A stretch of 6,444 nt of DNA from an uncultured Collinsella sp. (GTDB lineage: Bacteria > Actinomycetota > Coriobacteriia > Coriobacteriales > Coriobacteriaceae), in NCBI GenBank assembly GCA_900554255.1, contig USGN01000073.1, positions 1-6,444 on the forward strand. The letters run 5' to 3'. Below the pieces are notes generated by a model. That model did not search any database, had not been told where the DNA came from, and worked only from the letters and a program-made list of their open reading frames with translations. The position numbers and the translations under genes are program-made. This document shows, in pieces, positions 1 to 5,551 of the stretch (within the stretch, counting starts at the first letter, position 1; every line of letters begins with the position of its first letter).

Positions 1-2237
1 TCGCGCAGGCACGTGCGTTGGCGCAGATTAGCGAGGCTCAGGTGGTGCGCGCCCGCCGTCGTGCTGCCGAGCGCGAGGCCGCGGCTCTGACCGAGCTTGC
101 AGCTCCGTCTGTGCCCGAGACGCCTGCCGCCGACCAGCCGACCGAGAAGCCGGTACCGCGCACACGCCGTCGCACGGCTGCTAAGGCCGAGCAGGTTGCC
201 GATCAGGTAACCCCCGAGCTCACTGAGGCTTCGGTCCGTTCCGCGGCAGGGGAGGGCACATCGCCTGTTGAGCCCGCTGCGCCTGTCGAGGCCAGCGAAG
301 TTCCCGTTGTCGATCCGGCTTTGCGCCCGCACCGTCGCGGTCGCAAGCCCAAGGCCTTCGTCGAGGCAGAGAAGGCCGCAGCCGCAGCTGCAGCCGCTCG
401 GGATGCTGCGGCGACCGCCGAGTCTGCAACCGCCGCCGACGCGCCCGTCCAGGATGCTACGACTTCCGAGGCCGCTCCCGCCGATGTCGAGCCCGCCGAC
501 GTCCGTCCTGGTCGCAGCCATCGTACTGCTGCTAAGCGCACGTCCAAGGCCAAGGCTGCCAAGAAGGGTGTGTCCGAGGATTCCGCCGAGACGACCGCCG
601 ATGCATCGACTGATGCCGCCGAGCCCCAAGACGTCGAACAGCCTGCGTCTGAGAAGCCCAAGCGCGGTCGTAAGAAGTCCGCTAAGGCCAAGGCGTCCGA
701 GCAGCAGGCCGAGGCCGAGCTGCAGGGCGATTCCAAGGCCGAGGCCAGCGATGATACTGTGGCCAATGCCGACGCCGCCGCAACTGATGGTGCCGCGCCC
801 GCCGAGGCCGAAGACGGCGCTCGCCCCAACCGCCGTCAGCACAAGCGCAAGGACGAGCGTAATGACCGCAACGAGCGCAAGGACGAGCGCAACAACGATC
901 GCCGCAACCGTCAGCGCGACCGCAAGCAGCGCAATAAGGAGCGCAATGCCGCTCCGACTGAGCCCACGCTTTCGCGCGAGGAGCTCGCGGCCATGAAGGT
1001 CGCCGAGCTGCGCGAGAAGGCCAAGGAGTTCGAGATTGAGACGACCGGCAAGAAGAAGGTCGAGCTCGTCGAGGAGATCTACACCACCGCCGCGAAGGCC
1101 GAGGGCTTCCGCGACATCAAGGGCATTCTGCAGATTCGCCCGGACAGCTCCGGTATCATCCATGCCCACGGCTACATGAAGTCCAACGACGACGCCTTCG
1201 TGCCCGCCTACCTCATCCGCTCCGCGCGCCTGCGCACGGGCGACGTCATCGAGGGCTCGCTGCGTCCTTCGCGCGGCGGCGACAAGCGCGCCGGCCTCGC
1301 TAAAATCACGACCGTCAACGGTCTGGACCCCGAGCAGATTCGCAACCGTCCCAAGTTCGGCGACCTTACCCCGGTCTATCCCAACGAGCCGCTGCGCATG
1401 GAGCACGGCAAGGACTCCATTACCGGTCGCGCCATCGACATCGTGTCGCCGATCGGCAAGGGTCAGCGTGGCCTGATCGTGTCCCCGCCTAAGGCCGGCA
1501 AGACCACGATCCTCAAGAAGATCTGCCAGTCCATCTCGATCAACAATCCCGAAGTGCACCTCATCTGCCTGCTCGTCGACGAGCGCCCCGAAGAGGTCAC
1601 CGATATGCAGCGTTCCATCAAGGGCGAGGTTGTGGCGTCGACCTTCGATATGCCCGCCGACAACCACACTCGCGTGGCAGAGCTCGTCATCGAGCGCGCA
1701 AAACGCATCGTGGAGCTGGGCGGCGATGTTGTGGTGGTGCTCGACTCCATCACGCGCCTTGCCCGCGCCTACAATCTGGCCGCTCCCGCCTCGGGTCGTA
1801 TCCTTTCGGGCGGCGTCGATTCGGCGGCACTGTATCCGCCCAAGCGCTTCCTGGGCGCAGCCCGCAATATCGAGAACGGTGGCTCGCTCACCATCCTGGC
1901 CTCTGCCCTCATCGACACCGGTTCCAAGATGGACGAGGTCATCTTTGAGGAGTTCAAGGGCACCGGCAACATGGAGCTTAAGCTCGACCGCGACCTGGCC
2001 GACCGCCGCATCTTCCCGGCCATCGATCCCGTTGCCTCGGGCACGCGCAACGAGGATCTGCTGGTCGACGAGCAGATGCGCCCGTTTGTCTTTGGCCTGC
2101 GCCGTATCCTCGCCGGCATGAACAATACCGAGCGCGCGGCCGCGTCGTTTATCAAGGGCCTCAAGGGCACCAATACCAACCAGGAGTTCCTGGTGCGTTC
2201 GGCCAAAAAGCACAGCGACTACGAGCAGACGTTCTAG
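1..2237 (+). CDS. rho: Transcription termination factor Rho with long disordered N-terminal extension (5' end cut by window)
   Basis: Rho is the hexameric RNA-dependent ATPase that translocates along untranslated RNA and releases RNA polymerase. The frame is open to the left edge (Ala-Gln-Ala-Arg-Ala before TTG at 18) and that TTG has no ribosome binding site, so the true start probably lies upstream. At least 744 aa are present, against about 420 in E. coli. Counting TTG 18 as residue 1, residues 1-317 are Ala/Glu/Lys/Arg-rich and look disordered. Residues 318-357 form the Rho_N helical domain, and about 365-435 the cold-shock-like RNA-binding domain. The ATPase motor follows: Walker A PPKAGKT (Lys495), catalytic Glu522 in DERPEE, Walker B Asp576 in LDSITRLARAY, the Q-loop region SGRILSGGVDS, EEFKGTGN, and arginine finger Arg677 in SGTRNEDL. 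All key ATPase residues are intact, but the RNP1 aromatics of the RNA-binding domain are replaced (see findings). A terminator follows the stop, so rho ends its own transcript. Confidence 0.97.
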   Translation, partial: AQARALAQISEAQVVRARRRAAEREAAALTELAAPSVPETPAADQPTEKPVPRTRRRTAAKAEQVADQVTPELTEASVRSAAGEGTSPVEPAAPVEASEVPVVDPALRPHRRGRKPKAFVEAEKAAAAAAAARDAAATAESATAADAPVQDATTSEAAPADVEPADVRPGRSHRTAAKRTSKAKAAKKGVSEDSAETTADASTDAAEPQDVEQPASEKPKRGRKKSAKAKASEQQAEAELQGDSKAEASDDTVANADAAATDGAAPAEAEDGARPNRRQHKRKDERNDRNERKDERNNDRRNRQRDRKQRNKERNAAPTEPTLSREELAAMKVAELREKAKEFEIETTGKKKVELVEEIYTTAAKAEGFRDIKGILQIRPDSSGIIHAHGYMKSNDDAFVPAYLIRSARLRTGDVIEGSLRPSRGGDKRAGLAKITTVNGLDPEQIRNRPKFGDLTPVYPNEPLRMEHGKDSITGRAIDIVSPIGKGQRGLIVSPPKAGKTTILKKICQSISINNPEVHLICLLVDERPEEVTDMQRSIKGEVVASTFDMPADNHTRVAELVIERAKRIVELGGDVVVVLDSITRLARAYNLAAPASGRILSGGVDSAALYPPKRFLGAARNIENGGSLTILASALIDTGSKMDEVIFEEFKGTGNMELKLDRDLADRRIFPAIDPVASGTRNEDLLVDEQMRPFVFGLRRILAGMNNTERAAASFIKGLKGTNTNQEFLVRSAKKHSDYEQTF

Positions 2238-2275
2238 GTTGTCATCCACGCGCAGCGATAGTCATCAATGCAATA

Positions 2276-2306
2276 AAGGGTCGGGGCTTTGAGCCTCGGC
2301 CCTTTT
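2276..2306 (+). terminator. Intrinsic terminator of rho
   Basis: The arms at 2276-2287 and 2293-2304 pair over 12 bp (AAGGGTCGGGGC with GCCTCGGCCCTT, including two G-U wobbles) around the loop TTTGA. The right arm runs into TTTT at 2303-2306. It lies about 40 bp after the rho stop codon, in the position and form of a standard Rho-independent terminator. Rho itself therefore seems to be terminated intrinsically at this end. Confidence 0.88.
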
Positions 2307-2383
2307 CTATATCGTCGCTCCGCGCTTTTTTGACCATAAGACTGGCAAGCAGCAGGTTTCCCGTTTCAATCCGACATCGTCGC

Positions 2384-2412
2384 TTGCAATCGGCAGGGCG
2401 GTTTCGCATAAT
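2384..2412 (+). promoter_or_regulatory. Predicted sigma-70-type promoter for the membrane protein/VanZ operon
   Basis: TTGCAA at 2384-2389 (-35, 4 of 6 consensus bases) is separated by exactly 17 bp from CATAAT at 2407-2412 (-10, 5 of 6). Transcription would start near 2419. It lies downstream of the rho terminator and is the only well-formed promoter seen in the gap, which fits a separate transcription unit starting here. A short inverted repeat, AGCTT-TT-AAGCT (2413-2424), sits on the predicted start point and could be an operator or chance. Confidence 0.55.
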
Positions 2413-2425
2413 AGCTTTTAAGCTT

Positions 2426-2500
2426 CGCGACGGAAAACGCAGATGAAACGAACCATATACCGTTGCTTTGGGGCATAGCCCCGCTTCATCTTCTCTCGCG
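2426..2500 (+). promoter_or_regulatory. Possible structured 5' leader of the membrane-protein operon
   Basis: Three nested complementary pairs lie within the predicted untranslated leader: CGCGA 2426-2430 with TCGCG 2496-2500; GATGAAACG 2442-2450 with CGCTTCATC 2482-2490 (one A-C mismatch); and a GGGGC/GCCCC hairpin at 2470-2482 with loop ATA. The last two overlap by one base, so not every pair can form at once. I do not recognise a known riboswitch or leader class, and no T-run follows, so this is not an intrinsic terminator. The rest of the 2307-2548 stretch shows nothing else I can name. Confidence 0.3.
2443..2478 (+). CDS. Possible 11-codon leader peptide ORF (speculative)
   Basis: ATG at 2443 opens a short frame encoding MKRTIYRCFGA and ending at TAG 2476-2478, inside the predicted leader of the next gene. 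Upstream there is only a weak GGA (2432-2434) at about 8 nt spacing. It uses ATA and CGA codons, which are unusual in this GC-rich context, and its stop falls in the loop of the GGGGC/GCCCC hairpin. A frame this short can easily arise by chance. It is listed only because it lies between a promoter and a gene and coincides with the possible structure. Confidence 0.18.
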   Translation: MKRTIYRCFGA

Positions 2501-2537
2501 CAGCCAACTGAATGATGCGATTTGGGTGCTGGAAGAT

Positions 2538-2543
2538 GGGGAG
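2538..2543 (+). promoter_or_regulatory. Ribosome binding site that fixes the start at ATG 2549
   Basis: GGGGAG ends 5 nt before ATG 2549. The in-frame TTG at 2522, which would lengthen the protein by nine residues, has no comparable purine-rich site before it. ATG 2549 is therefore the preferred start. Confidence 0.75.
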
Positions 2544-2548
2544 AGCTC

Positions 2549-3949
2549 ATGGCTTCTTCTGATGCAACACAACGAGCGGTCCTTGCTGGACTTTCCTGCG
2601 GAATCGGCCTTGCCGCTCCCGTAGTGATGTATGCTGCCACGCTGCCGTTTTCGTCGGTGAACGAGACGGTCGTGGCGGGTGCGGTTCCCTTCGCCGTGGG
2701 CGCGGTGGCGGGCGTGGGCATCTATGCCGCCTCGCTGGGTATCTCCGAGTATCGTGCGCAGCGTGAAGAGCGTCTGTTCCAGCCCGATGCCATGGGCGGT
2801 GCCGCCAATCTCAATCAGCATCAAAGCGAGTTCAAGACCGCCTCGATTTCAGCTCAGCAGCAGGATGCGACTCCTTACGCTGCGGCTTCTGATTCTCAGG
2901 CTCAGGCGGAGCAGTCTACCTCGGCATTCCTTTCCGGCCTGACTGGTGCGTTCCAGCGCCGTCATGCCGATGATGGTGTCCCTACCATCGCTCGAGCCGC
3001 AGATGCTATGGACGAGGACGAGGCTTGGTCCATGATCGACAGTATGCTTGACGACGATTCGCCGGTGAGCTGCGACCCTGCACACTCGCGCGACGTCTAT
3101 CAAGTCGCCATCGACGAGCTCACCAACGGCGGGCAGACCGGCTCCTTCAATCGCGACGACATCGCCGCCGCGGCGCGTGCCGTGTCGGGCTCCCAGGCCG
3201 CCCCTGCGGGCAGCACGGCGGCTTTCGTGGCACTCGTTGCCAACGCGGCAGCCAATAACGCCTACAGCGCTACCTCGGCGGACGCGAACGCTTCTGCCGA
3301 TAATTCGTACGTTGATGAAGACATGACCGCGGACGAGGAGGCCGTTGCCGCCCGCCGTGCCGCCGAAAGCTCGCTTTGGGGCGCTCCTGCCCAGCAGCAG
3401 GCGGCTGAGGCTGCGCCGTACAACGCAAACCTCGCCAGCATGCCTATCATTTCCGGTGCCGCGGACATCGATCTCGATGACCTCGATGAGCCTGCAGCCA
3501 TCACCGCATCGATTGATGCCCAAGATCGCATCGACACCGGCGACCTTCCGGATGCCTCACTCGAGGTTGATGTCCCCATGGCTGATTACTCGGGCCACGA
3601 GGACATGTGGGCCGCCGCCACCGCGATTCTGGATGAGATTGACGAGCCTGCTCCTGTTGCAGCCCCCGCTCCCGTCGCTGCCCCTCAGCCTGCTGCCCCC
3701 GCCTATGTCGGCCGTCACAGCGCTGTGTTCCCCGAGGATACTGCCCGTATCTCGCGCGAGAGCATCGAGCGGGCCGAGGCTATTGCCGCCGGCATTATGG
3801 AAAACCGTCGTCACGAGCGCGTCAATCAGATCCTCGAGGAGGAGATCGAGCGCCTGCAGTCCTCTACCGCCAAGCGTACGGGCCGTGCCTACCTGAGCGT
3901 TATCGAGGGCGGTACCGCCAGCTTCGCGCCGCTCCGCGCGGAGGCATAA
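2549..3949 (+). CDS. Hypothetical membrane-anchored protein with long acidic disordered region
   Basis: I do not recognise a family for this 466-aa protein. Residues about 10-31 and 41-64 are hydrophobic and Gly/Ala-rich, separated by a short polar loop, and look like a transmembrane hairpin. Arg9 before and Arg69/Arg72/Glu/Arg after suggest both ends face the cytoplasm. From about residue 75 to 390 the chain is rich in Ala, Asp, Glu, Ser and Gln with low complexity, including an Ala/Pro stretch near 367-383, and is probably disordered. Two similar Trp-containing helices interrupt it, around W160 and W354. Residues about 396-445 are a charged, probably coiled-coil helix (ERVNQILEEEIERLQ), followed by YLSVIEGG and a short tail. 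The start rests on the GGGGAG site. The vanZ-like gene begins 7 bp after the stop, and its likely ribosome binding site lies in this gene's last codons, so the two are probably co-transcribed and perhaps translationally coupled. Codon use is like the neighbours, with no sign of transfer. A scaffold or adaptor role is only a guess from architecture. Confidence 0.87.
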   Translation: MASSDATQRAVLAGLSCGIGLAAPVVMYAATLPFSSVNETVVAGAVPFAVGAVAGVGIYAASLGISEYRAQREERLFQPDAMGGAANLNQHQSEFKTASISAQQQDATPYAAASDSQAQAEQSTSAFLSGLTGAFQRRHADDGVPTIARAADAMDEDEAWSMIDSMLDDDSPVSCDPAHSRDVYQVAIDELTNGGQTGSFNRDDIAAAARAVSGSQAAPAGSTAAFVALVANAAANNAYSATSADANASADNSYVDEDMTADEEAVAARRAAESSLWGAPAQQQAAEAAPYNANLASMPIISGAADIDLDDLDEPAAITASIDAQDRIDTGDLPDASLEVDVPMADYSGHEDMWAAATAILDEIDEPAPVAAPAPVAAPQPAAPAYVGRHSAVFPEDTARISRESIERAEAIAAGIMENRRHERVNQILEEEIERLQSSTAKRTGRAYLSVIEGGTASFAPLRAEA

Positions 3950-3956
3950 CTTCTGC

Positions 3957-4406
3957 ATGGTTAAGATCAATCGAAAATGGGCGGTCGTGACCTGCCTGAT
4001 GGCGCTCTTGATCTGGGGCAATTCGCTGGTTCCCGGCTCGGGGTCGGGCTCGCTGAGCCTAACGGTCATGGAAGCTATCCGCGGTTTCCTGCACGGCGTG
4101 GGACTTCCATATGAATGGGTGACCAACTTTGTTGTTCGCAAGTGCGCGCATTTTACCGAGTATATGGTGCTCGGCATCTTGGCAACGCACGCCTTTGATT
4201 TTGAGGGCCGGCGCACCTTTGACGTGCTGCTGCCCACGGCGGTGTTCCTGCTGCTGATTCCTTCGATCGACGAGACGATTCAGCTCTTTGTGCCGGGACG
4301 CGCCGGCATGATCACCGATGTGATGATCGACTGCTGTGGAGCGGCAACGGGCGTTGTGCTCCGATATCTACTACGATCGCTCATATGTGCCAAAAAGGCC
4401 GCCTAG
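3957..4406 (+). CDS. VanZ-family integral membrane protein
   Basis: This 149-aa protein has the marks of the VanZ family. RKCAHFTEY (61-69) carries the conserved Lys/His/Glu-Tyr, and DETIQLFVPGR (105-115) is followed by Asp121 and a small-residue helix. Hydrophobic segments at about 8-26, 61-79, 86-103 and 121-139 suggest four membrane passes. VanZ was named for low-level teicoplanin resistance in vancomycin-resistance clusters, but most chromosomal homologues have no proven function. No van genes are nearby, so resistance should not be assumed. ATG 3957 is 7 bp after the preceding stop; the candidate site GGAGG (3940-3944) is inside the upstream gene at a rather long 12-nt spacing. Asp125 occupies a position where many homologues have Asn. 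The stop codon and last codons form the left arm of the terminator. The family call is firm, the role unknown. Confidence 0.94.
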   Translation: MVKINRKWAVVTCLMALLIWGNSLVPGSGSGSLSLTVMEAIRGFLHGVGLPYEWVTNFVVRKCAHFTEYMVLGILATHAFDFEGRRTFDVLLPTAVFLLLIPSIDETIQLFVPGRAGMITDVMIDCCGAATGVVLRYLLRSLICAKKAA

Positions 4407-4437
4407 GACGTATGCTTGGTGCTAGGCGGCCTTTTTT
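4392..4437 (+). terminator. Strong, probably bidirectional terminator between convergent genes
   Basis: The arms at 4392-4406 and 4422-4436 are perfectly complementary over 15 bp (AAAAAGGCCGCCTAG with CTAGGCGGCCTTTTT), with a 15-nt loop. The plus strand ends in six T (4432-4437) and the minus strand reads a run of five T (complement of A 4392-4396). The hairpin lies at the 3' end of the vanZ-like gene, whose TAG stop is in the stem, and about 85-125 bp beyond the stop of the convergent sugar kinase. It can therefore serve both. Confidence 0.92.
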
Positions 4438-4450
4438 ATTAGAGGGCTTA

Positions 4451-4509
4451 TATAGGGCGTGGTGGCGTCGTTCCGTAGGTTGGATTTGCCGGGCGCGCCA
4501 CGCCCTGTG
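4451..4509 (-). other. Inverted repeat in the 3' untranslated region of the sugar kinase
   Basis: GGGCGTGG (4455-4462) pairs with CCACGCCC (4498-4505), and weaker pairs including wobbles extend outward to 4451/4509. The loop is about 35 nt. On the kinase transcript it lies just after the stop codon, before the stronger hairpin at 4392-4437. What follows it in that direction is TATATAAG rather than a T-run, so it is not a typical terminator. It could stabilise the mRNA 3' end or be incidental. Confidence 0.3.
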
Positions 4510-4519
4510 GGTGCGTCTG

Positions 4520-5410
4520 TTACTGAAGCGCCTGCGCGCCCAGGGCCAGGCAGCCCATGATGCCCTGCTTGCCCTCAAGGCTGTTGTTGACAATATAGGT
4601 ATCGATGTCGTTGACCTCGGGCGTGACGATATAACCGTTGAGCATCTCGGCGCACTTCTTGCGCGCGAGCGGCACGATGGGGGTGTGGTCGGCCACGCCG
4701 CCACCGATGATGATCTTTTGCGGCGCGTAGCACAGCGTGTAGGTCATGAGCGCCTGTGCCAGATAGCCTGCGAGCAGGTCCATGGCCTCCGGGTCGTCGG
4801 CCATGTCTCCGGCGGACTTACCGTCCCAGCGCTTTTTAACGCCGGGGCCGGCGATGAGACCCTCGAGGCAATTGTCGTGGAAGGGGCAGGCGCTGTGCTC
4901 GCCAATGGTGTCGCGCGGGTCGCGCGTGACCAGGATGTGGCCGGCCTCGGGATGCATCATGCCGTGTACGAGCTTACCGCCCGAGAGCACGCCGGCGCCC
5001 ACGCCGGTGCCGATGGTCAGATACACAACGTCAGTGAGGCCCTGGGCGCAACCAAAGGTGACCTCGCCCAGGCAGGCGACGTTGACGTCGGTGTCGTAGC
5101 CGCAGGGGATATTGAGCTCGTTTTGGATAGTGCCCAGCAGGTCAAAGTAGCGCCATGCCGTTTTGGGCGTCTCCAGGATCTTGCCGTATTGGGGCGAGGC
5201 AGGGTTGACTGCGGTGGGGCCAAAGGCGCCGATGCCCAGGGCGGCGATGCCCTTGTCTGCAAACCATGCGTTGACGGCCTCGACGGTCTCCTGCGGGGTC
5301 GTGGTCGCGATCTGCTCACGCTCCAGGACCGTACCGTCTGCATAGCCCGTGGCGCAGACCATCTTGGTGCCGCCGGCCTCGAGCGCTCCGATAAGCTGCT
5401 GTTCTGCCAT
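4520..5410 (-). CDS. ROK-family sugar kinase, probable zinc-containing fructokinase
   Basis: This 296-aa protein, full length for the family, should phosphorylate a hexose, most likely fructose to fructose 6-phosphate with ATP, in the cytoplasm. EAGGTK (11-16) is the N-terminal phosphate-binding loop. Asp108 in DTDVN is the expected catalytic base. GTGVGAG (134-140) is the second ATP-phosphate loop. HPEAGH (153-158) followed by CPFHDNC (175-181) gives a His158/Cys175/His178/Cys181 zinc site, and GLIAGP follows. The EAGGTK start and the His-Cys-His-Cys site resemble Bacillus fructokinases of the ScrK/GmuE/YdhR type more than the Cys-rich glucokinases, although mannose or glucose activity cannot be excluded. 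The start is supported by GAGAGGA five nucleotides before ATG (complement of 5416-5422). No sugar transporter or hydrolase is adjacent, so its physiological sugar is not indicated by context. A terminator upstream separates it from the aminotransferase gene. Confidence 0.94.
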   Translation of the reverse strand: MAEQQLIGALEAGGTKMVCATGYADGTVLEREQIATTTPQETVEAVNAWFADKGIAALGIGAFGPTAVNPASPQYGKILETPKTAWRYFDLLGTIQNELNIPCGYDTDVNVACLGEVTFGCAQGLTDVVYLTIGTGVGAGVLSGGKLVHGMMHPEAGHILVTRDPRDTIGEHSACPFHDNCLEGLIAGPGVKKRWDGKSAGDMADDPEAMDLLAGYLAQALMTYTLCYAPQKIIIGGGVADHTPIVPLARKKCAEMLNGYIVTPEVNDIDTYIVNNSLEGKQGIMGCLALGAQALQ

Positions 5411-5448
5411 AGTATTCCTCTCTCTGGGACAAGTTGCTCCGTGACTAA

Positions 5449-5454
5449 AGTATA
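5449..5454 (-). promoter_or_regulatory. Candidate -10 element for the sugar kinase
   Basis: Read on the minus strand this is TATACT, 38 bp before the kinase start codon, giving a short leader with its own ribosome binding site. A convincing -35 is not visible: TTTCTT lies 16 bp upstream and matches poorly. A promoter is expected here because a terminator lies just upstream, but the exact position is uncertain. Confidence 0.38.
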
Positions 5455-5483
5455 GGGCTCTAAACCATTTAAGAAAGCGCTAT

Positions 5484-5526
5484 AAAAAGAAGCCTCGCAA
5501 CGTGGCGGGCGGTGCGGGGCTTCTTT
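5484..5526 (-). terminator. Terminator of the aminotransferase gene
   Basis: The 13-nt arms at 5486-5498 and 5514-5526 are complementary except for one position (an A-C mismatch in the minus-strand RNA), with a 15-nt loop. Read on the minus strand, the hairpin ends in CTTTTT followed by ATAG. It starts about 25 bp after the aminotransferase stop codon and separates that gene from the sugar kinase downstream. Confidence 0.8.
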
Positions 5527-5551
5527 GGTTGCTTTAGTTGCCGGGCCGTCC

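Noticed and set aside
203..829. 208-codon minus-strand and 242-codon plus-strand (268-996) frames inside rho
   Set aside because: Both are low-complexity Ser/Arg/Pro/Ala shadows of the Ala/Lys-rich coding sequence of rho, which continues through the same bases.
2330..2358. TTGACC at 2330-2335 as a second promoter
   Set aside because: No -10-like hexamer occurs 16-18 bp downstream, where the sequence reads CAGGTTTCCC.
2522..2548. TTG at 2522 as the start of the unknown membrane protein
   Set aside because: No ribosome binding site precedes it, while ATG 2549 has GGGGAG at 5-nt spacing and leaves the membrane hairpin intact.
2242..2824. Two minus-strand frames (2242-2721 and 2486-2824) covering the gap after rho
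   Set aside because: They run antisense through the rho terminator, the predicted promoter and the start of the membrane-protein gene. Their translations show no domain and no ribosome binding site stands out.
2849..4237. Minus-strand frames antisense to the unknown protein and the vanZ-like gene
   Set aside because: The plus strand has supported starts, membrane helices and VanZ motifs. The antisense translations are Arg/Ser/Gly-rich with no family features.
3957..4406. VanZ-like gene as a glycopeptide-resistance determinant
   Set aside because: No vanHAX, vanRS or related genes are adjacent, and most VanZ-domain proteins are chromosomal with no shown link to resistance.
4385..5455. 356-codon open frame on the plus strand, longer than the kinase gene it overlaps
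   Set aside because: It is antisense to the ROK kinase, whose motifs are complete. Its own translation shows no recognisable domain, and it starts inside the terminator hairpin. Long antisense frames are common in GC-rich genes.
5484..5526. Hairpin between kinase and aminotransferase as a plus-strand terminator
   Set aside because: No plus-strand gene ends here and only TTT precedes GG in that direction. The longer T-run and the preceding gene are on the minus strand.
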